A DNA stretch of 23,022 nucleotides from contig CAZWHQ010000056.1 of NCBI GenBank assembly GCA_964633715.1, forward strand, positions 1-23,022, written 5' to 3'. Shown here in pieces: positions 15,088 to 22,972 of this stretch; the first letter of the stretch is position 1, and every line of letters begins with the position of its first letter. The DNA comes from JAUWVG01 sp964633715. GTDB taxonomy: Bacteria > Acidobacteriota > Aminicenantia > Aminicenantales > Aminicenantaceae. A program made the position numbers and the translations under genes. Under the pieces are notes generated by a model, which saw only the letters and a program-made list of their open reading frames with translations, ran no database searches and was not told the origin of the DNA.

Positions 15088-16161
15088 ATGAAAAAAATAA
15101 TTCTCTTTATTTTCCTCGGGATTATTCTAACAATGCCGCTTGTCTTTCTCCGGGCTTCAGACCCCAATCTGGAAATCAGAACAGAGAAAATCTTCGAATT
15201 GGGGAAAGACAGCCTTCTCTTTGGCAGCATAGATTCTGTGTGTGAAGATACTCAAAGTAATGTCTTTGTTTTAGATCGGATGTCGGCAAAGGTCTATAAA
15301 TTTTCTCCCGAAGGCAAGCTTCTATTGTCCATTGGCAGCAAAGGGCAGGGACCGGGGGAGTTTCAGGCCCCACACGATGTTTTCATTGTCCAAAACGGAA
15401 ACATTATTGTCAGCGAAGATATGGCCTTTGTCTCGATTTTTGATTCTGAAGGGCAATTTATCGAACGCCTAACGGCTGAGAGAGGTTTGATGTTGACCTA
15501 TTTAGAGAAAAACATCTACTACGCATGGGTCTGGGCGGAAGGAGGGCAGACTCAGCATCTTCTTGATAGGGAAGGGAATGTTTTAAAGACGTTTTATTCG
15601 GTTTCCAATGAAGAGTCTTCCATCGGCGCTCCAGATGAGACTGGACGTTTGGTGAGGTTTAATTTTGCCACTCCTGAAATCGCCCCATCCTTTATGTTCA
15701 ATCGGTTTAGAGACCGTTTTGTTGTCGCCAAAAATGATCGCTATGAGTTTTCTCTCTACAACACTCAGGGAAACATTGTCTCGACAATAAAACGAGACGT
15801 CAAACCTTTGAAACTGTCGACAAAGGAAAGGGATTTTCTCCTCCGCGAAATGCAGGAGACAAGGGACTGGCCTGATTGGATTATGAAGGATATCCGGAAA
15901 AATATGTCCAAAACAAAGACATTTTTCGATAATATCCTTGTCTCTGAAAAGTTTATTTTTGTCTTTAGGATTCATGAAAACCTCACCGACATAAACAGCC
16001 CTTTTCCTGTGGATATCTTCAATCTCGATGGTAAATTTTTGGGATCAACTGGGCTTGTTAACCAACCTCTTTTTGTTTCGAATTTGTTCATGTATGCTGC
16101 AGTTTATGATCAGCAGGACAACCTCCTTCTACAGAAACTCCAATACAAAATCGCCAATTAG
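15088..16161 (+). CDS. Exported six-bladed beta-propeller protein
   Basis: A 357-residue protein with an N-terminal signal peptide (KK, then IILFIFLGIILTMPLVFL, cleavage near RAS). It has repeated propeller strands, including VCEDTQSNVFVLDRMSAKV, FSPEGKLLLSIGSKG with GQGPGEF (the hallmark shared with the other propellers here), VSIFDSEGQFIERL and VDIFNLDGKFLGST. It belongs to the NHL-like six-bladed family common in Bacteroidota and related polysaccharide degraders; roles are mostly unknown, with binding rather than catalysis usually assumed. GAGGAAG lies 6-10 nt before the ATG. It is followed 10 nt later by a paralogue that is broken, so the pair probably arose by tandem duplication and forms one transcription unit. 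Confidence 0.82.
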   Translation: MKKIILFIFLGIILTMPLVFLRASDPNLEIRTEKIFELGKDSLLFGSIDSVCEDTQSNVFVLDRMSAKVYKFSPEGKLLLSIGSKGQGPGEFQAPHDVFIVQNGNIIVSEDMAFVSIFDSEGQFIERLTAERGLMLTYLEKNIYYAWVWAEGGQTQHLLDREGNVLKTFYSVSNEESSIGAPDETGRLVRFNFATPEIAPSFMFNRFRDRFVVAKNDRYEFSLYNTQGNIVSTIKRDVKPLKLSTKERDFLLREMQETRDWPDWIMKDIRKNMSKTKTFFDNILVSEKFIFVFRIHENLTDINSPFPVDIFNLDGKFLGSTGLVNQPLFVSNLFMYAAVYDQQDNLLLQKLQYKIAN

Positions 16162-16171
16162 GGGGGTGAGC

Positions 16172-17214
16172 ATGAAAATAAGAGCACGGCTTGTCGCAAT
16201 GATTTTTCTGGCCTTTTGCTTCGCACTTTCTTATGCGTGTTCAAAAAAAGCCCAAGATTTACGGTGGTCGGCAAATATCGAGATCGTAGATGGGATAAAA
16301 GTTATTACAAATCCAGAGGAACCCAAGTTCGGAGTATTTGCATTTGACCTCGAAGAAGAACTGTCTATTGGAGACGTAAACGATGAAGATTATTTTTTCC
16401 CAAGACGTGTGACTCTGAATGTCGATGACGATGGCAACATTTATGTATGTGATGGAGGGAACATCCGTGTTCAGAAATACGATAAAAACGGCACATATTT
16501 GAGAACGATAGGGAGGCAGGGCCAAGGACCGGGAGAATACATGTACCCAGCCCACACGGAACATTCCTCGGAACGACTCAGCCATCCGCTCGTAGGGAAG
16601 AAGAGGCAAAATTGTCTATCATCCAGGTCGGAGGAAAGGGAGAACCCATTCTTACAATCGCCGAATTCCCAATAAGTTATAACAAAAACCTAAGAAATAT
16701 TGTCATGCATTGGTACTCCCCTGACGCTGCTTTTGCGCAGCGATCACACGACTCTTTCTATTATGGTTTTTCGAGAAAATACCAGGTCAGCGTTGCCGAC
16801 AGCGACGGCCGAACGATTTTTATTTTTGCGAAAGATGAGAAGCCTCAATCCATATCGGGAGAGGAAAAAGAGCTCACGAAGAAAGAGGGGATTTTTGCCT
16901 GGACCGGATCAAATGATTTTATGAAAGCCATTGTTTTCCCGGATCAACGGCCGTATTTCACAAGATTCATGAGCGATGACACCGGACGTCTCTATGTTAT
17001 CCGATCTAAGTCAATCCTTGAGAAGGATGAACAGAATTCGCTGATTGATGTTTTCTCCAAAGACGGACTATACCTCTATGAGATGACCTGGTCCTTTATT
17101 CCGGCCCTCATCAAAAACGGATTTCTTTATGAGGTCAGAGAGGACGAAGATACGGGAGATATCAAAGTCATCCGCCATAAGATTCGCAACTGGGACAAAT
17201 TCCAACAAGAATAA
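16172..17214 (+). pseudogene. Six-bladed beta-propeller lipoprotein, disrupted by frameshift and deletion
   Basis: ATG 16172 follows GGGGGGTGAG. The first frame gives a signal peptide with a likely lipid-anchored Cys23 (ALSYAC), then propeller strands VTLNVDDDGNIYVCDGGN and YLRTIGRQGQGPGEYMYP. After about 16546 it loses family character and stops at 16675. The family sequence resumes in the +1 frame, about FLGTTQPSARREEEAKLSI (from around 16564), and continues with AEFPISYNKNLRNIVMHWYS, SVADSDGRTIFIF, SDDTGRLYVIRS and a last blade to 17214. Joined, the pieces give about 345 codons, but the region just after GQGPGEY is some tens of residues short compared with the intact copy at 15088. So a deletion of a length not divisible by three, or an assembly collapse, is likely. 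Real gene loss and sequencing error cannot be separated here. Confidence 0.7.
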
Positions 17215-17217
17215 ATT

Positions 17218-17446
17218 GTGAGAAAATATCTTTTTCTGGCTTTACTACTGTTTATCTTAACATTTCTTATCCTCTGTCGGGAATCCCGGGATAACAGACA
17301 GGATATGCGCGATTTTGTCCAGCGCATCAGTTCCTATGCCAAAGCTTTAGTGCCGGACTTTTTAATCATCCCTCAAAATGGAGGTGAACTCCTGACCAAG
17401 GATGGCAAGGAATATGGACTGCCCGCAGAGGTTTATATAGCCGCAC
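17218..17446 (+). pseudogene. TM1410/MJ1477-like (GH114-type) glycosidase, 3'-truncated
   Basis: GTG 17218 begins 3 nt after the previous stop. A hydrophobic N-terminus (YLFLALLLFILTFLILC) is followed by RQDMRDFVQRISSYAKALVP and DFLIIPQNGGELL, typical of the start of the MJ1477/TM1410 family of putative extracellular alpha-galactosaminidase-like (GH114-related) barrels of about 250-350 residues. Family character ends near AEVYIAAL (about 17446). The frame then runs on to 17535 with Ser/Cys-rich residues that are the reverse reading of a minus-strand segment. The C-terminal three quarters are therefore missing, and the fragment is probably not functional. The family call is from memory of motifs. 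Confidence 0.6.
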
Positions 17447-17661
17447 TCAAAACTTCGTCTTTTGGAGCCTGTTGTTCCAGGACCCTTTTGGCTGATTCGA
17501 GCTGTTCTTTGCGGCAGTTGATCTTTCACAGTTGATTGACAACTTCGTCAAGATTGTCTTCAATCTCTTCAAGAGAGAGCTTTTCGACCTGCCCTGACTG
17601 TGCTTCGGAAATCTTATCTTTCTCCAATCCGACCTGAACAGTTTCATCTTGAATTCCCCTG
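17433..17661 (-). pseudogene. Coiled-coil gene remnant with in-frame TGA
   Basis: Downstream of the YD-repeat gene, the minus strand encodes an acidic coiled-coil-like stretch (VGLEKDKISEAQSGQVEKL, then LEEIEDNLDEVVNQL), a TGA at 17526-17528, and in the same frame a second coiled-coil-like stretch (INCRKEQLESAKRVLEQQAP) to a TAA at 17433-17435. No start codon with a ribosome site begins it, and it collides with the truncated glycosidase coming the other way near 17446. I infer a remnant of an unidentified gene. It could instead be chance reading of non-coding DNA. Confidence 0.35.
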
Positions 17662-18690
17662 CTATTGGAAGACAAACGTATAGGTTTGCGTCCCTCCAAA
17701 TGAAAATTCCCAATGAATCCTGACAAGATTTTTGTTTTTATCAAAGCTAAACGATATGTCCGCATCAAACTTTTTCTCGCCGCTCCTGCCATCCGCATAT
17801 CTTCGCAGGGATTTGATCAGTTTGTTGTCCGCGTCATAGAAATAATCGGTGACCGTTTTAAGCCCATCCGATCGCGTGAATGTTTTTCTCGTCAATTTCC
17901 CGGATTGGTCATATTCGTAAAATGAGGGGCCACCCGATTCTTTATTGAAGTTATAATCCTCTTTGATCACCCTATTGCTGGCGCTGAAGGAAAGAAATAT
18001 ATTGGATGATGTATAGGGATTTGAGCTGTCGTCTGAATACTTCTCATATTCATAAGAGAATGTCTGGTTCCACTGTCCGGAAAGATCCCAGTATTCTTCA
18101 GACAAGTTATTGTTTTTGTCGTAGTTGTATTCGATTGTTCCGATTTCTTGCCCATCTCTGTCTATGTCCGCTCCTGTTTTTCTTCCAGAATTACCATATC
18201 TGTACTTGATCACTCCAAAAAACCATCCATTCAAACCGCGGCAGTCCGCTTCAAGAAGAATTCCCCTTGCATCATATACATAGGAAACGTCCCCCTTTAC
18301 TCCATCCGATCTGTTAAAATCTTCAAAAACCAAGTGGCCGTTTTTATCGTATTTAAATGTTTGTGTAGAGGTTGTCCCATCAGAAAATTCCCGGTATTTT
18401 TTTGTCAAATTTCCATTCTGGTCATAGGTGTAAAAATTAATCGAATTTCTGCTTCCATCCAGCAGCTGCCAGAGTGCCTTGTACATTAACCCGTCATGGT
18501 TATAGTCAAATGTGGTCACTCCTTTTTCACCACTTGAATTCGTGTAGTGCAATCTAAGAAGTCTGTATTGTTCCTTTTTTTCATTTTTTAGGACTGTACT
18601 CTCCGATGCTTGAAAGGGGATACTCAGCAAAAGGACAAAAAAACAGAAACGCCAGAACAGCAAGTTCTTTCTCCGCATTAAATAAATCAC
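17662..18690 (-). CDS. Exported YD-repeat (RHS-like) protein
   Basis: A protein of about 342 residues with a signal peptide (MRRKN..., LLFWRFCFFVLLLSIPFQA). The rest is built of about 20-35-residue units around the pattern Y-D-x-N-G-x-L with SDG turns: FYTYDQNGNLTKKYREFSDG, FKYDKNGHLVFEDFNRSDG, YVYDARGILLEADC, YNYDKNNNLSEEYWD, YEYDQSGKLTRKTFTRSDG and YFYDADNKLIKSLRRYADG. Such repeats form beta-sheet shells or fibres; there is no toxin tip or core domain as in full RHS proteins. GTG 18690 is chosen because GGGGAGG sits 5 nt upstream; GTG 18696 overlaps that site and ATG 18678 is too far. It is the last gene of the adaptor-TolC-propeller operon. Function unknown. Confidence 0.72.
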   Translation of the reverse strand: MIYLMRRKNLLFWRFCFFVLLLSIPFQASESTVLKNEKKEQYRLLRLHYTNSSGEKGVTTFDYNHDGLMYKALWQLLDGSRNSINFYTYDQNGNLTKKYREFSDGTTSTQTFKYDKNGHLVFEDFNRSDGVKGDVSYVYDARGILLEADCRGLNGWFFGVIKYRYGNSGRKTGADIDRDGQEIGTIEYNYDKNNNLSEEYWDLSGQWNQTFSYEYEKYSDDSSNPYTSSNIFLSFSASNRVIKEDYNFNKESGGPSFYEYDQSGKLTRKTFTRSDGLKTVTDYFYDADNKLIKSLRRYADGRSGEKKFDADISFSFDKNKNLVRIHWEFSFGGTQTYTFVFQ

Positions 18691-18706
18691 TTTCACCTCC
18701 CCGTTC

Positions 18707-19828
18707 TCACAGATTCTGGAGTCTGTATTTCTTTATAACATAGGTGTCCTCATCCGTTGTCTCAATAAAATAGAAATATCCGGCGGAAAATGTCACTGGC
18801 TGAAATTTGTATCGCTGGGGGGAGAGGTTTTTTGGCAGATCGAGATAAAAATTGTCGAGATAAGTCCCTTTAAAATCAAAGACATCGATAAGAGTTCGGC
18901 CTTCCTTGTCATCGGTTGAAGTGAATACCCAGATTTCATCTTTATGGACAAAAATATTGTCTATGTCGTTGAGAAATTTTGGGCGCGGCGGGACGACGGG
19001 TTTCCCGTCAATTATGGCTCCCCCCATCCCTTCATAATCCGGAGGTGTTTTCGCACGTTTGTATTTTCTAGCAAATTCAAAGGAGATGTGCTTCTCCTTT
19101 AAGTCGAACAATTTAAGCCGGTACTCAGAGGTATTATTGATAACCACAAACTTTTCTCCGGCTTGAGCTGTTATTAACGTATTCAGAGGATTGATGGCAC
19201 CACCTCCCCCTTTTCCCCAAACCACATAATAGGAGATGGGAAAGGCCCCCCATTTTTCTAATTTTTCTCCTTGGTTGGAAAGTCCATACAAATTGTGCGG
19301 GATTTCGATTAAACCTGAAGTATCGCGGTCTCTAGGGAAATCAAACTGCGAAAAAATATATTCACCTTTTTTGTATCCTTCGAGTTTCATCCCTAAGAGA
19401 TCCTGTTCTATTTTAAACTCTTCGATCAATTCCCCCTCTGGATCGAACCACACGATTTTATTGGGTGAGGGACAGTGAACGATAAGGCTTTCTCCTGAAA
19501 ATGTATAATTTCTGATGGAGGAAACCTCTCCGGGCCCTTGGCCCCCTTTGAAGAAATTGCGGATAAAATGCCCCTCCCGGTCAAATTGAAGAAGCTGTCC
19601 GGCATCTTGAACAAAGATCGCTCCCACTGGATTGATTTTTACGTTGTATGGCGCTTGAAAGTAGAAGTTGTCTCCCACATCTTTTATCCGGAGGACCTCT
19701 TCGAGCTTCACGTTCCTTCCGGAATTCAGGTTCCCTGCAGGCTTTTCCGGATTATTTATAACTGTTTGTGAAAGCAGCGGAGAAAATAAAAGAAAGACGG
19801 CTAAAAAATATTTTGCGGCTCGATTCAT
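18707..19828 (-). CDS. Exported six-bladed beta-propeller protein
   Basis: 373 residues from ATG 19828 (a TTG three codons upstream also fits; neither has a good ribosome site). The signal peptide AAKYFLAVFLLFSPLLSQ directs export. Propeller strands include YNVKINPVGAIFVQDAGQLL, FDREGHFIRNFFKG-GQGPGEV, IVWFDPEGELIEEF, IDVFDFKGTYLDNF and a final VIKKYRLQNL. It is the fourth propeller of this family in the window and the only one on this strand with an intact frame. It lies 20 nt after the tolC-like gene and just before the YD-repeat gene, so it is probably made together with the export apparatus. It may be a surface or periplasmic binding protein; its ligand is unknown. Confidence 0.8.
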   Translation of the reverse strand: MNRAAKYFLAVFLLFSPLLSQTVINNPEKPAGNLNSGRNVKLEEVLRIKDVGDNFYFQAPYNVKINPVGAIFVQDAGQLLQFDREGHFIRNFFKGGQGPGEVSSIRNYTFSGESLIVHCPSPNKIVWFDPEGELIEEFKIEQDLLGMKLEGYKKGEYIFSQFDFPRDRDTSGLIEIPHNLYGLSNQGEKLEKWGAFPISYYVVWGKGGGGAINPLNTLITAQAGEKFVVINNTSEYRLKLFDLKEKHISFEFARKYKRAKTPPDYEGMGGAIIDGKPVVPPRPKFLNDIDNIFVHKDEIWVFTSTDDKEGRTLIDVFDFKGTYLDNFYLDLPKNLSPQRYKFQPVTFSAGYFYFIETTDEDTYVIKKYRLQNL

Positions 19829-19848
19829 ATGTTTCAAAAAGTTTAAGC

Positions 19849-21408
19849 CTAAAATTCGTAATCTCCATAAGTGAGATTTTTCTTTTCGAGGCTCATTCCC
19901 ATAGCTTTTTCCAGTTGGGAGACAGCAATCTTGTATTGGATAAGGACCTGAATCTCACTGGCCTTGGCATCAGCCAGGCTCTGTTGGTGTTGAAAAAGCC
20001 ACTCGCTACTCTGGACTAGCCCCAGTCTGTATCGCTCTTCCTCTACTTTGACCTTTTTTTCCATCATCTCTCTGTACCGGGTTGCGGATGCCATTTCCTG
20101 CTCACTGTTCCGTAAAGTCTTAAAAATTTCTAAAAGTTCATAATACACGGCCTTTTCCTGTCTCTCCTTTTCGAGCAAGTTTTTTTCTTCTTCCAGTTTG
20201 GCCATGGCAAATCCTGCACGGGAAAATATACTTTCAAGTGGGATAGTCAATTGGAGCTGGATACTCAAATCCGGGTATTTCCCTTTTAATATTTCATTAA
20301 AGGCATCCCAACGCGTGGTTTCTTCCTGGCCGACAATAATGCCAGTCAGGGCATTGTCATTCTGGTAGAGAAACCTCACCCCCCCCTGTCCGTAATATGA
20401 CAGGTTGAAATTCAGATCGAGCTGGGGGAGGAGCTGATTTTTTTGGTATCTGATGGCCAAATTCGAATTTTCCAGCTGCCTCTCGATCCTGACAATCTTT
20501 GGATTTGTTGCTAGACTGATTTCCAGGGCCTCTTCAAAACGAAGTGTGGGCCTCTCGAGAGTGGGCATATCGAGGGGAACAATCGTTTTTACAGAACCTG
20601 TTCCATCAGGAGGCAAATTCAGGAGGGCCTTGAGCTGGTCTTCGTATGTCTCCAGCTGCGTTTGTGCACTTAGCACCTGGCCTTCATAGCGTACAACTTC
20701 GGTCTCGGCACTCAGCAAATCGATGGCGGATTTTGTTCCAACCCGGACTGCATCCTGGGTGTTTTTCAGCTGCCGGTTGCTCTGATCCAGCGCCAATTGT
20801 CTTACTTTGAGGTTCTCGTGGGCTTTGACCAGATTCCAGTAGGCTCGTTCCACCTCAAACACTTTTTCATTAACTGTATTTTTTAAGTCCAGAACTGAAA
20901 TATCCACCTGGTTTTGCGCCTTTTTGATTTCGTACCTGTTGATGTTTGGGCCAAAATTTTTCAGCAGAGGCTGACTGAATGAGAGCAAAACTTGGTTGTT
21001 GTACATGGGATTGATGGAGTTGAATCTCCGTGTTGAATCTGTTGTCGTGTTGTAGTAACGCAAAGAAAAATCGCCTCCTGTAATGATTTTATCGGTCATA
21101 TAAAACTGATATATAGTCCGATCCTGGTTGTAATTAGTCCCTTCCAGCCACCAGCTTCCGACAATATTCGAGTTCTGATTTTGATAATTCAAATACAATC
21201 TGGGCAGAAAGACTTCTTTTGCCTGGCTTATGGACATCTTAGAGATCTCCGGATTGATAGCCTGGACTTTGATATCCAGATTGCCCTCCAGGGCTTTTCG
21301 GATGCAGTCATTGAGCGAGAATTCGAGTTTTTCCGTTTTAGGCTCCTGAGTAAAACCAAGAGAGACCAACATAATAAACAGGCATGTGGGGATAACTGTT
21401 CTCTTCAT
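19849..21408 (-). CDS. TolC-family outer membrane efflux protein
   Basis: 519 residues, with a signal peptide (residues 1-20, ending LGFTQ). It has the two TolC repeats of strands and long helices: LNDCIRKALEGNLDIKVQAI, LSFSQPLLKNFGPNINRYEI, then VFEVERAYWNLVKAHENLKV and the TQDAVRVGTKSAIDLLSAET turn; second half EEALEISLATNPKIVRIERQ, IQLQLTIPLE and EERYRLGLVQSSEWLFQHQQ. Trimers form the outer-membrane and periplasmic tunnel for efflux or type I secretion. The gene has a strong GGAGG site that abuts the stop codon of the adaptor gene 9 nt upstream, so the two are translationally linked. Length is slightly above E. coli TolC. Confidence 0.92.
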   Translation of the reverse strand: MKRTVIPTCLFIMLVSLGFTQEPKTEKLEFSLNDCIRKALEGNLDIKVQAINPEISKMSISQAKEVFLPRLYLNYQNQNSNIVGSWWLEGTNYNQDRTIYQFYMTDKIITGGDFSLRYYNTTTDSTRRFNSINPMYNNQVLLSFSQPLLKNFGPNINRYEIKKAQNQVDISVLDLKNTVNEKVFEVERAYWNLVKAHENLKVRQLALDQSNRQLKNTQDAVRVGTKSAIDLLSAETEVVRYEGQVLSAQTQLETYEDQLKALLNLPPDGTGSVKTIVPLDMPTLERPTLRFEEALEISLATNPKIVRIERQLENSNLAIRYQKNQLLPQLDLNFNLSYYGQGGVRFLYQNDNALTGIIVGQEETTRWDAFNEILKGKYPDLSIQLQLTIPLESIFSRAGFAMAKLEEEKNLLEKERQEKAVYYELLEIFKTLRNSEQEMASATRYREMMEKKVKVEEERYRLGLVQSSEWLFQHQQSLADAKASEIQVLIQYKIAVSQLEKAMGMSLEKKNLTYGDYEF

Positions 21409-21417
21409 TTTTTCCTC

Positions 21418-22689
21418 CTAGTTCTCTATGACTCGGATACGGGCATCGTGGGCGAGGGTAAAATGGCCCTCAATAAGCACCTGTTCACCCTCCACCACAC
21501 CTTCACCCTGCCTTTCAGCAGGCAAAATTTCTGCATAATCTTCATTTTCCAGGCCGGTCTGGACATACCGCCATTTTGCCAGCCCGTTCTCATGCACAAA
21601 AACGAGCTTCCGTCCTCCCCGGTGCAAAATGGCTTCCTGCGGGACAAGAAGACGTTTTTCATATATGTCAGCTACGATCTCCACTTCAGCGTGCATTCCC
21701 GGTTTGATCTCCTCATCGGGATTGGGCGCATCGATATAAACTGTACACGTTTTATCTTCAGGATTGACCACCGGACTTATGGCTTTAACTTCTCCTTTAA
21801 ATGTCCGCAAAGGATACGCGCTAAACGTCAGTTCGACTTCCCTGCCCACTTCCATTTTCCCGATCTCACTTTCCAAAACTTTGGCGTGGACTTGAATCGT
21901 ATCAATATTGACGAGAGTAAAGAGCTCTGTGGCCCCAGACACATACTGCTCAGGCGAAATGTTGACATCCGTGATGATCCCGGAAAAAGGAGCTCTGATA
22001 TTAGTTTTATCCAGATTCAGCCGGGCCTTTTTGACATCTATTTCAGATTGTGTCAATCCCTTGGCCGCAGCAACAATCTCATCTTTTTTCTCTCCGGATT
22101 CGATCAAAAAAAGTTCATACAATCGGGAGGCTTCTGCAAATTCCTTTTCCGTGATCTGTCCCTGCCTGAACTGCTGTCGTTTTCCCTCATACTCTTTTTC
22201 AGCCCTATCGAGTTCTTCCCTGTCAACGGTTTGTTCAACATCCGCCTGCTCGGAAAATTGGCTCTCCAGCAGCAGTTCAGAAAGGTTTTTCAGCCGTTCT
22301 GCTTCGGCACTCTCCAGATTGAGAGCATATTCCCTGTTATCCAACACGACAAGCAGATCTCCCTTTTTGACATGCTGGCCTTCCTCGACATTAAGATTAT
22401 TGATTTTGCCTGAAACTTCCGGTTTCATAACAATGTGTTTGTCCGTTACCGCCTCACCCGGTGATTTGAGCTTGATGATTAAATCCTCCAAAATAACAGG
22501 AGCCGTTTTTACGCTGACGAATTCTTCTTTGACCTTGTCCTTAACTTCTGCCGAGTTTCTGATCGATTCCGGATCAGAGGCCGCATTTTCACCCTGACAG
22601 GAGACAAGAAAACCAAGGGATAAAAGAAACACGCACACAGCAAGGAAATAAAAACAATTGTATTTATGCATAACTGGTCGTCTTTTCAT
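21418..22689 (-). CDS. RND/ABC-type periplasmic adaptor lipoprotein (HlyD/AcrA family)
   Basis: 423 residues with a lipoprotein signal (FLVSC, Cys31). Domains in order: lipoyl half (VMKPEVSGKINNLNVEEGQH then KKGDLLVVLDN), a long helical hairpin (about 125-225, rich in Glu/Lys), second lipoyl half (TNIRAPFSGIITDVNISPEQ), beta-barrel (IDTIQVHAKVLESEIGKMEV, PLRTFKGEVKAISPVVNPED) and membrane-proximal domain (VPQEAILHRGGRKLVFVHEN). It would bridge an inner-membrane pump and the TolC protein encoded next. AAGGAG lies 7-10 nt before the ATG. It is the first gene of the operon. No RND, MacB or other permease gene is present in this operon, so its pump must be elsewhere. Confidence 0.92.
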   Translation of the reverse strand: MKRRPVMHKYNCFYFLAVCVFLLSLGFLVSCQGENAASDPESIRNSAEVKDKVKEEFVSVKTAPVILEDLIIKLKSPGEAVTDKHIVMKPEVSGKINNLNVEEGQHVKKGDLLVVLDNREYALNLESAEAERLKNLSELLLESQFSEQADVEQTVDREELDRAEKEYEGKRQQFRQGQITEKEFAEASRLYELFLIESGEKKDEIVAAAKGLTQSEIDVKKARLNLDKTNIRAPFSGIITDVNISPEQYVSGATELFTLVNIDTIQVHAKVLESEIGKMEVGREVELTFSAYPLRTFKGEVKAISPVVNPEDKTCTVYIDAPNPDEEIKPGMHAEVEIVADIYEKRLLVPQEAILHRGGRKLVFVHENGLAKWRYVQTGLENEDYAEILPAERQGEGVVEGEQVLIEGHFTLAHDARIRVIEN

Positions 22690-22887
22690 GACCCTCTCCT
22701 TAAAAAACGAAATGGATCTGATTATTTGTATTTATTTCATAAACTATATTAACCGTTATTTAGATGCAAAATTATTGTGTTCCCTTAAATAATACGTCAA
22801 TTTTACATGGATTGTTAACCCACATGAGAAATATTTCATATTATTATAAAACGACAGTACTTAAATTTCTTCTCATTTTCTCTTAAA
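22690..22887. other. AT-rich upstream region of the adaptor operon
   Basis: About 200 bp of AT-rich sequence upstream of the adaptor gene must hold its promoter. I cannot pick a convincing -35/-10 pair on the minus strand. No ORF or RNA gene is visible. It ends at the REP-like hairpin. Confidence 0.4.
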
Positions 22888-22972
22888 GAAATAATTGGGG
22901 ACAAGAAATAATTAGGGACAGTCCCCACTTTTTTTGCTGCTAAAAAAAAGTGGGGGCTGTCCCTAATTATTT
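22888..22972. repeat. REP-like element: 30-bp stem hairpin plus direct half-copy
   Basis: Bases 22906-22935 pair with 22943-22972: 30 consecutive pairs with one G.T (22922/22956) and a 7-nt loop (GCTGCTA). The stem carries TAGGGACAGTCCCC followed by an A/T tract. A 16-nt half-copy (GAAATAATTGGGGACA, 22888-22903) repeats 17 bp upstream of GAAATAATTAGGGACA (22905-22920) with one difference. GGGACAG/CTGTCCC hairpins of this type are typical of elements mobilised by REP-associated tyrosine transposases (RAYT, IS200-like). No transposase is in the window. Confidence 0.75.

Noticed and set aside
17447..17713. 88-codon minus-strand frame with a possible start near 17674
   Set aside because: It overlaps the acidic coiled-coil reading in another frame and is Lys/Arg/Ser-rich as expected for a shifted frame; not supported as a gene.
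21181..22413. 410-codon plus-strand open frame opposite the TolC and adaptor genes
   Set aside because: It is antisense to two well-supported genes, spans their junction, has no ribosome site and has a low-complexity Phe/Ile/Ser-rich translation typical of reverse reading.
21908..22597. 229-codon plus-strand frame opposite the adaptor gene
   Set aside because: Extremely Ser-rich translation, explained as the mirror of the adaptor's Glu/Lys/Leu-rich helical hairpin.
22888..22972. CRISPR-like repeat or rho-independent terminator
   Set aside because: Only two direct half-copies and no spacers; the stem is far longer than a terminator and is not placed at a gene end. A REP-like element explains it better.
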